Shown here piece after piece: positions 45,127 through 54,539 of a stretch of 64,000 nt of DNA. The translations under genes were made by a program, and so were the position numbers. Each line of letters begins with the position of its first letter. The stretch's first letter is position 1. Under the pieces are notes generated by a model that was given only the letters and a program-made list of their open reading frames with translations, was not told the DNA's origin and searched no databases. Location: NCBI GenBank assembly GCA_947168885.1, contig CAMVNQ010000006.1:1-64000 (forward strand). Direction: 5' to 3'. This DNA comes from an uncultured Clostridia bacterium. Its GTDB lineage: Bacteria > Bacillota > Clostridia > Oscillospirales > Ruminococcaceae.

Positions 45127-46884
45127 ATGGGAAGAATGCTTTCATTTCTGAAAGTCAAGGACTGGCTCCTGTTTATACTTTTCGTTTTTTTCGTGTTTAT
45201 TCAGGTTATGCTTTCACTTAGTCTGCCCGAAAACCTTACAGCTATTACCTCGGCCCTGAAATTGGGAAATGCGGATATGTCTACATTAATTATGCCCGGA
45301 ATCGCAATGATTATATGTGCGGTCGGCTCGGTGGTAAGTGCCATTATAGGCGGTGTGTGTATAGCCCGTATCTCGGCATCCATCGTAATGAGAATGCGTG
45401 AGGCTACCGTAGAAAAGATAATATCATTCTCTCTTGCTGAAATGAGCGGGTTTTCGTCTTCAAGCCTGATAACACGAAGCACCAATGATATTATGCAGAT
45501 ACAGATGTTTACCACAATGGGCACGCAGGTAATGGTACAATGCCCCATGCTGGCGATCTTTGCTATCCTTAAGATGGGTTCGAATACAACATGGCTTATA
45601 GCGGCGGCTTTAATGGTAGTTTTCATAATCCTGCTGCATGTTGTGGTTATCATCCTTGTACAGAAAAAGTCGATGCTCGTTCAGAAGCTTGTCGATAATG
45701 TGAACCGCGTAACAAGAGAGCACGTTTCCGGTATGCGTGTTGTTCATGCATATAACGGATACACTTTCCAGGAAAAGCAGTTTGACAAGGTCAATGATGA
45801 TCTCACAAAGACAAGCCTTTTCGTCAACAGGTCCGTCGGCGTTCTTTCTCCGTTCCTTTCAATGGCTATAAATGCTCTTTCGCTTATTATCTACTTACTC
45901 GGTGCGGTAATGATAAATGATACCGTTGATTCGGGAGACCGTCTGACGCTTTTCTCGGATATGATAGTTTTCTCGTCCTATGCTCTTCAGGCTATGGGTG
46001 CGTTTGTCTTTATGCTTCTTGCTGTTATTATGCTGCCGCGTTTTCTTGTATCGTTAAAGCGCGTGAACGAGATAATCAATGCTAAAAACAGCATTGAGGA
46101 CGGCAAATTTGAATCCGGGGCTAACGGAATGGTCGGTTCGATCGAATTCCGAAATGTATCATTCGCTTATCCGGGTGCGTCCGGAAACGCCATTTCAGAT
46201 ATCAGTTTCAAGGTAGAGCGCGGCATGACACTTGCAATAATCGGTTCTACGGGTTCCGGAAAAACAACGCTCATGAACCTGATACCGCGTCTTTATGATG
46301 CGACAGAAGGTGTGATACTTGTTGACGGAAGAGACGTAAGAGACTATAAGATATGGGCGCTTCGTGACAAGATAGGGTATGTTCCACAGAAAAGCTTCCT
46401 GTTTGCCGGAACTATCGCTTCGAACATTGATTACGGTCAGAAATCAGGTTTACAGGCAACTCTGAATGAAATAAAAAAGGCTGCCGAGGTAGGTCAGTCA
46501 AAAGAATTCATTGAGAACAAGGAAGGCAATTATCAGGCAAAGGTCGAAGAAGGCGGCACGAATTTCTCGGGCGGTCAGAGACAGCGTTTGACTATATCAA
46601 GAGCTATCTGCCGCGACCCTGAAATATATCTGTTTGATGATTCGTTCTCGGCGCTTGATTTCAAGACCGATTCAGTACTCCGCAAACAACTTCGCAGTTC
46701 TGCGAAGGACTCTACACAGATCATCGTAGGACAGCGTATCGGAAGCATAAAGAATGCTGACATGATACTTGTGCTTGACAAAGGTCGTCTCGTCGGACAG
46801 GGCAAGCACGAAGAGCTTTTGAAGACCTGTGATGTTTACAGAGAGATCGCACTCTCTCAGCTTTCATCTGAGGAGGCGGTTTAA
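45127..46884 (+). CDS. ABC exporter subunit with degenerate nucleotide site
   Basis: The 585-aa protein has six membrane helices (about 10-320), then an ATPase domain with Walker A GSTGSGKTTLM (G373-K379) and signature NFSGGQRQR (from N479). The Walker B segment is LFDDSFSALD, where the catalytic Glu is Asp, and the switch His is Gln (IIVGQRIGS). This combination marks the degenerate half of heterodimeric exporters such as TM287/288. It is followed directly by the intact partner. Membership in this operon suggests export of the acylated product. Confidence 0.88.
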   Translation: MGRMLSFLKVKDWLLFILFVFFVFIQVMLSLSLPENLTAITSALKLGNADMSTLIMPGIAMIICAVGSVVSAIIGGVCIARISASIVMRMREATVEKIISFSLAEMSGFSSSSLITRSTNDIMQIQMFTTMGTQVMVQCPMLAIFAILKMGSNTTWLIAAALMVVFIILLHVVVIILVQKKSMLVQKLVDNVNRVTREHVSGMRVVHAYNGYTFQEKQFDKVNDDLTKTSLFVNRSVGVLSPFLSMAINALSLIIYLLGAVMINDTVDSGDRLTLFSDMIVFSSYALQAMGAFVFMLLAVIMLPRFLVSLKRVNEIINAKNSIEDGKFESGANGMVGSIEFRNVSFAYPGASGNAISDISFKVERGMTLAIIGSTGSGKTTLMNLIPRLYDATEGVILVDGRDVRDYKIWALRDKIGYVPQKSFLFAGTIASNIDYGQKSGLQATLNEIKKAAEVGQSKEFIENKEGNYQAKVEEGGTNFSGGQRQRLTISRAICRDPEIYLFDDSFSALDFKTDSVLRKQLRSSAKDSTQIIVGQRIGSIKNADMILVLDKGRLVGQGKHEELLKTCDVYREIALSQLSSEEAV

Positions 46885-48654
46885 ATGGCAGAAAAGAATA
46901 ATAAGAAGAAACCCAATAACGGTTCCACTTTCAAAAAGATAATCAAATTCATGAGGCCGTGGCTCGGATTGTTTATAGCTATGTGCATATTCTCCCTGCT
47001 GGCGGCTGTATTCAGTGTCCTTGCGCCGAATTATATGAAAAATATAGTTGATGAGATCGAAAAGAATCTCTCCGGCAACATAGATATGGACGCTATCAAG
47101 GATGTTGCGATAGTGAGCGGTATCATACTTCTGGCCGGTCTTGGCTGCAACATCATCACATCGCTTATTTCCCCGAAGCTCACTATGGTCACAGCCGAGA
47201 AGATGCGCCGGGATATCAACAAAAAAGCTAACCATATTCCGCTTTCGTATTTTGACACTAACCCTGAGGGTGAGACGCTCTCAACTATGGTGAATGATGT
47301 TGATACGCTTGCGACTGCTATCGGAAACACACTTCCGAATGTAATGCGTTCTATCACGTCGTTTGTCGGATGTATAGTACTTATGTTCGTAACGAACGTA
47401 ATACTTGCGGGGACAACGATAGTTGCGACGATCCTCGGAATGTTGATAACAGTAATACTGATGAAAAAAGGTCAGCCGTATTTCTCGAAGAACCAGTCCG
47501 GACTTGCGGAAGTAAATTCTCTTATCAACGAGGACATTAAAGGACATCTTATTATAAAGTCGTTCAATGCTGAGAATGATGTGATCGAAGCATTCAAGAA
47601 GAGCAATCTTGCTCTTTATGACAGCACATGGAAGAGCCAGTTTTTCAGCTCACTTATAAGCCCTGTATCGACCTTTGCGAGCAATCTCGGATATATAGCG
47701 GTTTGCGTGGTCGGAGCGATTCTTGTGTTTTCCGGAAGCGCTTCAGTCGGTATTATCGTTGCTTTCATTTCGTATGCACAGCTGTTTTCCGGACCACTTT
47801 CAACGATAGCACAGGCAGGCGGAAGTTTCCAGCCCGCTATCGCCGCGGGAGACCGTGTGTTCGCGCTTCTTGAGCAGCCCGAGATGATCGATGACGGAAA
47901 GACTGAAGTGTCCCCGGATAAGGTTAAGGGAATAGTAGATTTCGAACATGTAAAGTTCGGATATGTTCCGGAATCCATAATCGTACATGATTTTTCTCTC
48001 CACGTTGAACCCGGTCAGAAGGTGGCTATCGTAGGTCCCACGGGTGCCGGTAAATCGACGCTCGTTAACCTGCTGATGCGCTTTTACGAGCTTAACGGAG
48101 GCAATATAAAAATAGACGGTGTGCCTATCGGAGAGATGTCTCGTGAAACGCTCCACAGTCTTATAAGTATGGTACTTCAGGATACATGGACGTTTGAAGG
48201 CTCTATCAAAGAGAACATAATCTACGCAAAGCAGAATGTTACTGCTGAACAATTCAGAAGAGTTTGTGATGATACCGGCCTTTCGGAATTTTTTGAAGCA
48301 TTCCCGAATGGCGCTGATACTCTTCTTGGAGAAGGAAGCGGTGTATCAGCCGGTCAGAAGCAGCTCATCACGATCGCGAGAGCTATGCTTGACGATTCGC
48401 CGTTACTGATACTCGACGAGGCTACATCCTCTGTCGATACCAGAACTGAAAAGATTATTTCTCAGGCGATCGATAAGCTCATGGAGGGCAGAACGAGCTT
48501 CGTTATAGCTCACAGGCTTTCTACGATAAAGAACGCAAATGTGATACTTGTTCTCAAGGATGGTGACATTATCGAGACCGGTACACACGACGAACTTATG
48601 GCAAAGAAGGGCTTCTATGCTGATCTTTATATGAGCCAGTTCGACAATCAGTAA
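46885..48654 (+). CDS. ABC exporter subunit with canonical nucleotide site
   Basis: The start ATG abuts the stop of the preceding subunit, behind GAGGAGG (589 aa). It has six membrane helices and an ATPase domain with GPTGAGKSTLV, SAGQKQLITIARA, Walker B LLILDEATSSVD and switch His in IAHRLST. All catalytic residues are present, so the consensus site of the heterodimer forms with this chain. The transporter is of the lipid/peptide exporter type. The substrate is unknown, and the pathway around it suggests a lipid- or acyl-type molecule. Confidence 0.88.
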   Translation: MAEKNNKKKPNNGSTFKKIIKFMRPWLGLFIAMCIFSLLAAVFSVLAPNYMKNIVDEIEKNLSGNIDMDAIKDVAIVSGIILLAGLGCNIITSLISPKLTMVTAEKMRRDINKKANHIPLSYFDTNPEGETLSTMVNDVDTLATAIGNTLPNVMRSITSFVGCIVLMFVTNVILAGTTIVATILGMLITVILMKKGQPYFSKNQSGLAEVNSLINEDIKGHLIIKSFNAENDVIEAFKKSNLALYDSTWKSQFFSSLISPVSTFASNLGYIAVCVVGAILVFSGSASVGIIVAFISYAQLFSGPLSTIAQAGGSFQPAIAAGDRVFALLEQPEMIDDGKTEVSPDKVKGIVDFEHVKFGYVPESIIVHDFSLHVEPGQKVAIVGPTGAGKSTLVNLLMRFYELNGGNIKIDGVPIGEMSRETLHSLISMVLQDTWTFEGSIKENIIYAKQNVTAEQFRRVCDDTGLSEFFEAFPNGADTLLGEGSGVSAGQKQLITIARAMLDDSPLLILDEATSSVDTRTEKIISQAIDKLMEGRTSFVIAHRLSTIKNANVILVLKDGDIIETGTHDELMAKKGFYADLYMSQFDNQ

Positions 48655-48672
48655 TAATAAAGGAGCAACCCA

Positions 48673-50733
48673 GTGAAAAGAATAGATGAATTTCCAACAC
48701 ATGAATTAAATGGGATAAAGTACCGCGTCGGCAGAGCTATGCCGTTTGGTGCAGAGGTCATGAGCGATAATATAGTGAACTTTTCGGTTTACTCAAAGGA
48801 CGCTACGGGATGTGAGCTTCTCCTTTATAATCTTGGAGAAAAAGAGCCGTTTTTCACGTTTGAGTTTACAGACGAATTCCGTATAGGTAATGTTTACGCG
48901 GTAATGATATTTGACATCGACTGGGAAAATATCGAATATGGTTATCGTTTTGACGGTCCTAACGATTACGCGAAAGGATATCGTTTCGATAAGACACAGA
49001 TCGTTCTCGATCCCTATGCAAAGCTTGTATCCGGCCGTGACAATTGGCACGAGCGCTCATATCCGGACGATAAGTTTCAGCACCGCGGCCGCATAATCCG
49101 TGACGATTTCAAGTGGGACGGAGACAAGCCTCTTGAGATACCGATGAAGGACCTGATAATCTATGAGATACACGTCCGCGGATTCACTAAGGACAAGTCG
49201 AGCGGTGTCAAGCGCGCCGGTACATTTGCGGGTGTCATCGAAAAGATACCGTACCTGAAGGAACTCGGTGTAAACTGCCTCGAGATAATGCCTATTTTCG
49301 AGTTTGAGGAGTTCCTGCCGGGACGCCCGGATGATGAATTCTGCAATTACTGGGGATATGTTACGTACAACTATTTTTCGCCGAAAGCGGGTTATTCATA
49401 TTCAGGCTCAATGGGTCTTGCGTCAGACGAACTGAAGAATATGATAAAGCAGCTCCACAAAAACGGCATAGAAGTCATACTTGATATCGTGTTCAACCAT
49501 ACCGGAGAATACGATGACTATATCTCGTTCAGAGGCGTTGACAACCGCACATACTATGTTATGGACGACAACGGTGATTATGCGAACCACACCGGATGCG
49601 GAAACACGGTGAACTGTAACAACCCTATCGTTAGAAACTTTATTATGGATTCTCTCAGATATTGGGTATCAAACTATCACGTTGACGGATTCAGGATCGA
49701 TGAAGCTCCGATCTTTGCGAGGGGCGAGGACGGAAAGCCCATGGTATGCCCGCCGCTCGTTGATACTCTCGCGAACGACCCGATACTCAACCGTACCAAG
49801 TTTATATCCGAGGGCTGGGACGGCGACGGATTATATACAATAGGAAGTTTCCCGAAAGGCTGGGCTGACTGGAATCCGCGTACACGCGATACGATAAAGA
49901 GATTTGTAAAAGGTATGGACGATAACGGTCCCGCGCTGATTTCATCTATTGAGGGTTCGCCGGATATGTTCCCGAACGGAACGCCCGATTCCTCGGTAAA
50001 TTACATCACGTCGCATGATGGATTCACGCTCTATGATACTGTATCGTATTCAAGGGCGTACAATGAGATAAACCCGTTTACTTCGGGTATGGACAACATC
50101 GATAACTGTTCGTGGAACTGTGGTGTCGAGGGTGAAACGAATGATCCTGCGGTTCAGGAGCTCAGAGTACGTCAGATGAAGAATCATATAGCGCTTCTGC
50201 TCCTGTCGAGAGGTGTACCGATGATCCTTTCGGGTGACGAGTTCGCGAATACACAGAAGGGAAATAACAACGCATTTGCGCTCGATAATGAAGTGTCTTG
50301 GCTTCAGTGGGACAGACTCAAAAAGTTCAAGGACCTGCACGAATTTGTCAGAACCATGATCGCGTTCAGAAAAGAGCATCCGGTTCTCAGAAAGGGAGAT
50401 TATTTTTCCGGATACAATTCGTCGGGTTATCCCGAGCTTTCATGGCACAGTGAGACCCCATGGGAATTTAATCGCAGCCGTCCTTTCCTTACATTCGCGT
50501 TCATGTACAGCGAGCCTGCCGCAGATTTTGGTACGAAGAAGGATTGCTTCATATATTGCGCGGTCAATTCTCATTGGGAAGAACACACCTTTGGGCTCCC
50601 GATAATACCTGAAGGTATGGAATGGCGAATAATAGCTTATACCGGTGATCCGAAAAATAAATGCAAAGGTAACGTTTGCCGCGACAATGTAAAATTGATG
50701 CCGCGCAGCATAATGGTGCTGGTAGGAAGCTGA
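48673..50733 (+). CDS. GH13 glycogen debranching/isoamylase-like enzyme
   Basis: GTG at 48673 follows AAGGAG (686 aa). An N-terminal CBM48-like beta-sandwich (about 30-140) is followed by the GH13 barrel: YNYFSPKAGYSY, nucleophile D343 in VDGFRIDEA, acid/base E380 in FISEGWDGDG and third Asp D449 in ITSHDGFT. Layout and size are those of GlgX/isoamylase-type debranching enzymes that cut alpha-1,6 bonds in glycogen or limit dextrins. Its place between the ABC genes and STAS-kinase genes is odd for a glycogen enzyme. It could supply or trim a glucan acceptor or storage material for the same process, but it may simply be a passenger. No other glycogen gene is near. Confidence 0.85.
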   Translation: MKRIDEFPTHELNGIKYRVGRAMPFGAEVMSDNIVNFSVYSKDATGCELLLYNLGEKEPFFTFEFTDEFRIGNVYAVMIFDIDWENIEYGYRFDGPNDYAKGYRFDKTQIVLDPYAKLVSGRDNWHERSYPDDKFQHRGRIIRDDFKWDGDKPLEIPMKDLIIYEIHVRGFTKDKSSGVKRAGTFAGVIEKIPYLKELGVNCLEIMPIFEFEEFLPGRPDDEFCNYWGYVTYNYFSPKAGYSYSGSMGLASDELKNMIKQLHKNGIEVILDIVFNHTGEYDDYISFRGVDNRTYYVMDDNGDYANHTGCGNTVNCNNPIVRNFIMDSLRYWVSNYHVDGFRIDEAPIFARGEDGKPMVCPPLVDTLANDPILNRTKFISEGWDGDGLYTIGSFPKGWADWNPRTRDTIKRFVKGMDDNGPALISSIEGSPDMFPNGTPDSSVNYITSHDGFTLYDTVSYSRAYNEINPFTSGMDNIDNCSWNCGVEGETNDPAVQELRVRQMKNHIALLLLSRGVPMILSGDEFANTQKGNNNAFALDNEVSWLQWDRLKKFKDLHEFVRTMIAFRKEHPVLRKGDYFSGYNSSGYPELSWHSETPWEFNRSRPFLTFAFMYSEPAADFGTKKDCFIYCAVNSHWEEHTFGLPIIPEGMEWRIIAYTGDPKNKCKGNVCRDNVKLMPRSIMVLVGS

Positions 50734-50750
50734 TCGGAAGGAGCTTTTAT

Positions 50751-51923
50751 ATGGAAGAACAGATCAGGATAATAAAGAATGACAATTCCGATTTTCGGAT
50801 ATTTCTTCCGGAAAAGATTGATTTCAACAACAGCGTTGTACTCTCAGACGCGCTTGAAAAAATAGCGCCTGATGAAAAAACGAGCGAGATTGTTTTCGAT
50901 GCAGATAAACTTGTGTATATATCAAGCTCCGGCCTTCGCGCATTACTCACCGTCCAGAAGAAATTTGAGTTTGTGCGTATAGAAAATGTGTGCGACAGCG
51001 TTTACGAAACTTTTTCGATAACAGGCTTCACTGAGATGATGACGGTTACAAAAAAGCTTCGGGAAATATCAACGGATGGTCTTACGCTGTTGGGCAAGGG
51101 CGGTACGGCGTCAGTCTATCGGCTTGATGAGGATCGTATAGTAAAAGTCTTCTCAGAAAATATTGATTTTCGTACCGTGCTCAACGAACAGCGTGGATGC
51201 CGTTCAGCATTCAAAGCGGGGATCCCAACGGCTATACCGTATGAGCTCGCGAGAGTCGGAAAAAGCTATGCCGCTGTGACAGAGCTCGTACAATCCTCGA
51301 CGCTTACTGAAACTCTTGCGCAGGATCCGGACAATATAGAGAAGAATATCGACAGGTATGCTGATTTCGTCACGGGTCTGAATGACATAAAAGTATCCTT
51401 AACAGATTTCAGATCAATGAAGAGACATTATCTTGATATGGTGGATTATGTCAGAGAATATCTCGATGAGGATGAATACAGTTGTTTTACCGGGATGATA
51501 AACGACATTCCGGACGGAAACGGTTTTGTTCACGGAGACTGTCACGCAGGAAATATAATGTGCCAGAACGGAGATTTGCTGCTGATAGATATGGCTACTG
51601 CCGGATACGGAAATTGGTTTTTTGAACTGTTCTGTATTTATTTTACGTACGTTCTTGTGGCCGGTATGTCCGATCCCGAACAGTCACTCGGACTCAGTCG
51701 TGATATCTGTGCTGAAGTCTGGAATAAGACTTTTGGTGTTTTCAGAACAAAGTATCCCGGTGAAGACTGGGAGGAGACAGAGCGTAAATGTGCTTCATAC
51801 GCGAAGCTTAAAATGCTGCTTTCGACTTTGCCGGAACGCGAGGCCGCCAAGGCGTATGAACCAATATTAAAGCAACTGAGCAGCGACCTGCTGTCAGAAT
51901 ATAATTCAAAGAAAAGGAGCTAA
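50751..51923 (+). CDS. STAS domain fused to aminoglycoside-phosphotransferase-like kinase
   Basis: The ATG at 50751 follows AAGGAG and gives 390 aa. Residues 1-105 are STAS with the phosphosite region ISSSGLRAL (S58-S60). Residues 115-385 are an APH/choline-kinase-like fold: a Gly-rich loop LGKGGTASVYRL near 120-131, a Lys in IVKVF, and a catalytic loop HGDCHAGN (H261, D263, N268) with metal D280 in LLIDMATAG. This is an unusual fusion. The kinase may act on a small molecule or on a protein, and the STAS part would tie it to the RsbW-like kinase or its phosphatases. I know of no named family. Confidence 0.82.
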   Translation: MEEQIRIIKNDNSDFRIFLPEKIDFNNSVVLSDALEKIAPDEKTSEIVFDADKLVYISSSGLRALLTVQKKFEFVRIENVCDSVYETFSITGFTEMMTVTKKLREISTDGLTLLGKGGTASVYRLDEDRIVKVFSENIDFRTVLNEQRGCRSAFKAGIPTAIPYELARVGKSYAAVTELVQSSTLTETLAQDPDNIEKNIDRYADFVTGLNDIKVSLTDFRSMKRHYLDMVDYVREYLDEDEYSCFTGMINDIPDGNGFVHGDCHAGNIMCQNGDLLLIDMATAGYGNWFFELFCIYFTYVLVAGMSDPEQSLGLSRDICAEVWNKTFGVFRTKYPGEDWEETERKCASYAKLKMLLSTLPEREAAKAYEPILKQLSSDLLSEYNSKKRS

Positions 51924-51927
51924 TATC

Positions 51928-52224
51928 ATGACAATTAAAACAAACAAAGAAGGTTCAGTGCTTACCGTTGCAATAGAAGGAAAGCTTGATACAAGAACCG
52001 CACCCGAACTTGAAGAGATGCTCAAAGACAGTCTCGACGGTATTACAAAGCTTGTGTTGGATTTAAAGGAGCTTGTATATATTTCCAGTGCAGGACTTCG
52101 TATTGTTGTCACAGCTGAGCAGGCAATGGAAAAACAGGGCGAAATGGTCATCAGAAATGTTAATGAAGATGTAATGAATATTTTTGAAGTTACAGGATTC
52201 GTTGATGCACTGAATATTGAGTAA
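51928..52224 (+). CDS. Free STAS protein (anti-sigma antagonist-like)
   Basis: Starts behind AAAGGAG (98 aa). A stand-alone STAS domain with the phosphosite 'LVYISSAGLRIVV' and the C-terminal 'VMNIFEVTGFVDAL' helix. It should bind the RsbW-like kinase at 40224 and be dephosphorylated by the SpoIIE-type phosphatases. Closely related STAS proteins are fused to the ligase and to the APH-like kinase, and another is free at 55444. Confidence 0.85.
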   Translation: MTIKTNKEGSVLTVAIEGKLDTRTAPELEEMLKDSLDGITKLVLDLKELVYISSAGLRIVVTAEQAMEKQGEMVIRNVNEDVMNIFEVTGFVDALNIE

Positions 52225-52259
52225 GGAAACTCGGCAATTTGTATTGGAGGTATATATCA

Positions 52260-54248
52260 TTGCAGTTAATTGAAAAATTCTATTATGAGATTTTATGTGA
52301 ACAGGCAGAGAAGAACCCCGATCGAGAAGCTATCATTATGGGTGATACGAGACTGACATATCGTCAGCTTATCGAAAAAATCGACAATGTTGCATCATTC
52401 CTGTTAAATAAGGGACTGAAGAAGGGCGATAAGGTTGCTCTTTGGTCAACGGCAGCACCGGCGTGGCTGATAACCTTCTTCGGTATCATACGTTCGGGAG
52501 GTGTTGCGCTTATACTTAACGCAAACCTTACTCTCAAGGATGCTAAGCCGCTGATAGAGTTCGCCGATACAAAATTCATGATGTACGGAAAGACGCATGA
52601 TATATCCGGTGGAGCCGATGATGCCAAGCTTCTTTCGGTAGCGTTCGGCCTTGAAGAGTCAAACTGCACAAGTATTGTTGACGAAGACTTCTCCAACGTT
52701 CCTGAGAACAAGCCTGATACGACAGGCTGGTCTGTCAAGGATGATGCATATATCATTTACACTTCCGGTACTACAGCTTTCCCGAAAGCTGTACTTACAT
52801 CACAGTACGCATTCACGAATGTTGTAAGCCAGGTCGTAAAGGAAATAAGCTCGATACGCGGCGACAGAGTAATGGTCGGTGTACCGTTCTTCCACGCTTA
52901 TGCGATCTTCGTTTCATGGGTATATCTCTCAAACGGCGGAACCGTTATCATTCCTTCTGCGATAAAGGCAGATGTTATTGCGAAGCTTGTTGAGAAAGAG
53001 GATATTTCCGATATCTGGTCCGTTGCCACTATATATCAGGGCATCATTGATAATGAGCAGCTCGCCGCCATGGTGGCTCCGAGAGTACATATATGCACGA
53101 TCGCCGGAAGCTATACTTCTCCTGTTCAGTTCATGCGTTTTGAGGCTGCGCTTTATAATGCGACGTTCCTCAATATGTACGGTATGACTGAAACTTCTGC
53201 GGCTTATACTCTTACACGACCCAATGATGATATTTCGGTAAGATACAATACCGTCGGCAGAGCGGTAGATGGTGCCGAACTCGCTATCTGGGATGAGGAG
53301 CACGGATTATTGCCTGCAGGTGAAGTCGGCGAGATCGTTACCCGCGGCTATCATCTCAAGAACAGCTACTACAAACTTCCGCCTGAGAAGCAGGCTATTG
53401 ATAAGGACGGCTGGCTCCATTCCGGAGACCTTGGTGTACTTGACGAGCAGGGCAATCTTCGTATCGTCGGTCGTATAAAGGATCTTATAATCAAGGGCGG
53501 CGAGAACCTTGCTCCTGCAGAGATCGAATCGGCGGTAATGTCGCATCCCACTGTTGCAACGTGCAGAATTTTCGGTTACAAAGACCGTATCTACGGTGAG
53601 AACCTTGGAGCATGTATTACTCTGGCTCCCGGCGAAAAATTCGATGAAGACGAACTCAAGAAGTATATGAAGGAAAAGGTCGGCTCGTACAAGTCGCCGG
53701 TATATTACTTCGTATTCGACAGCTTCCCGCTCAACGCAAACGGCAAGGTAGATCAGAGAAATCTGCACATCGAAATGCTGAAGCGTCTGCACAAACTCAT
53801 ACTTGAAGGCAAGCTCGAAAAGGGCATACAGATCATTTCTATGTCTATAACTAACAGCAGCTACAACATTACGCCGGTTGCTGCTATGTTTGAAGAAATG
53901 GCGCTCAATCTCGGCTTCAGCAGACGTAAAGCTATGGTTATACGTCAGGCTGCTGAAGAGATACTCGTAATGCGCGTCAACGAGACAAAGTCAGACATTG
54001 GAAATATACAGATATCACTTCACTATTTGCAGGAACGTCTGAGAATAACGATCACAGATTCCGATATGGAGGCCGATGCCGATCGTGATATGCAGCGCAA
54101 GGCAGCACTAGCTATAATTACTAAGCTTGTTGATGACTGTGATATGAAGAGACTTGATACCGGTATGTATCAGATAATGGTAGACTTTACCTATGATAAG
54201 GACTTCGATATCAAGGAATTCCTCATGAAACATGAACCGACGGAATGA
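52260..54248 (+). CDS. Adenylate-forming ligase fused to a degenerate RsbW-like domain
   Basis: TTG at 52260 follows TTGGAGG, giving 662 aa. Residues 1-510 are a class I ligase with the ATP loop YTSGTTAFPKA (167-177), YGMTETSAAYT, 'GWLHSGDLGVLDEQGNLRIVGRIKDLI' and C-terminal Lys K496 in GKVDQ. From about 515 to 662 the chain resembles the RsbW-like kinase at 40224, but the key boxes are lost. The N-box EEIFVN becomes EEILVM, the G1 box IDNGE becomes TDSDM, and the G2 box GGLGIF becomes AALAII. The domain should therefore not bind or hydrolyse ATP and may be a docking module for STAS proteins. A terminator follows. Confidence 0.85.
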   Translation: MQLIEKFYYEILCEQAEKNPDREAIIMGDTRLTYRQLIEKIDNVASFLLNKGLKKGDKVALWSTAAPAWLITFFGIIRSGGVALILNANLTLKDAKPLIEFADTKFMMYGKTHDISGGADDAKLLSVAFGLEESNCTSIVDEDFSNVPENKPDTTGWSVKDDAYIIYTSGTTAFPKAVLTSQYAFTNVVSQVVKEISSIRGDRVMVGVPFFHAYAIFVSWVYLSNGGTVIIPSAIKADVIAKLVEKEDISDIWSVATIYQGIIDNEQLAAMVAPRVHICTIAGSYTSPVQFMRFEAALYNATFLNMYGMTETSAAYTLTRPNDDISVRYNTVGRAVDGAELAIWDEEHGLLPAGEVGEIVTRGYHLKNSYYKLPPEKQAIDKDGWLHSGDLGVLDEQGNLRIVGRIKDLIIKGGENLAPAEIESAVMSHPTVATCRIFGYKDRIYGENLGACITLAPGEKFDEDELKKYMKEKVGSYKSPVYYFVFDSFPLNANGKVDQRNLHIEMLKRLHKLILEGKLEKGIQIISMSITNSSYNITPVAAMFEEMALNLGFSRRKAMVIRQAAEEILVMRVNETKSDIGNIQISLHYLQERLRITITDSDMEADADRDMQRKAALAIITKLVDDCDMKRLDTGMYQIMVDFTYDKDFDIKEFLMKHEPTE

Positions 54249-54269
54249 TATTGCTTTGTAAAGATAATC

Positions 54270-54312
54270 AGCCCCCCTTTGCAAATATACTATTTGCGAA
54301 GGGGGCTCTGTT
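54270..54312 (+). terminator. Strong terminator of the kinase-ligase run
   Basis: Arms AGCCCCCCTTTGCAAATA and TATTTGCGAAGGGGGCT (near perfect) around TAC are followed by CTGTTTT. Confidence 0.9.
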
Positions 54313-54325
54313 TTCGAAATGGTTC

Positions 54326-54538
54326 TATAATTAATGTGTCCTCAATAACTGCCTTTCGGCAGTTATTGTTCCAAAGTCCTCAAAGAGGACTTTGGAAAGC
54401 CTTAAAAATACGCTTTCAGCGCCTTTTTAAGGCGGACACATTACTTGATGTCAAGCTCATTCCGCCCTGTGGGCGGACAAAAGTCTTCAAGCTGCGCTAT
54501 GAAGCTTTTTCACGGTTGATGAGCAGACATTAATTATA
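54326..54538. mobile_element. 213-bp MITE-like element with perfect 12-bp terminal repeats
   Basis: TATAATTAATGT at 54326-54337 is exactly complemented at 54527-54538. Inside is a nested set of hairpins. An outer stem of nine bases (AATGTGTCC at 54333-54341 with GGACACATT) encloses AATAACTGCC/GGCAGTTATT, CCAAAGTCCTC/GAGGACTTTGG and GCCTTAAAAA/TTTTTAAGGC, a cloverleaf. A further hairpin (CCGCCC/GGGCGG) follows. There is no gene of its own. The ends begin with TA, as in elements moved by IS630-like transposases, so the true target duplication may be TA. A structured RNA is an alternative. Confidence 0.72.
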
Positions 54539-54539
54539 C

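Noticed and set aside
54279-54533. 84-codon frame across the terminator and MITE-like element
   Set aside because: It reads through palindromic non-coding DNA and has no ribosome site.
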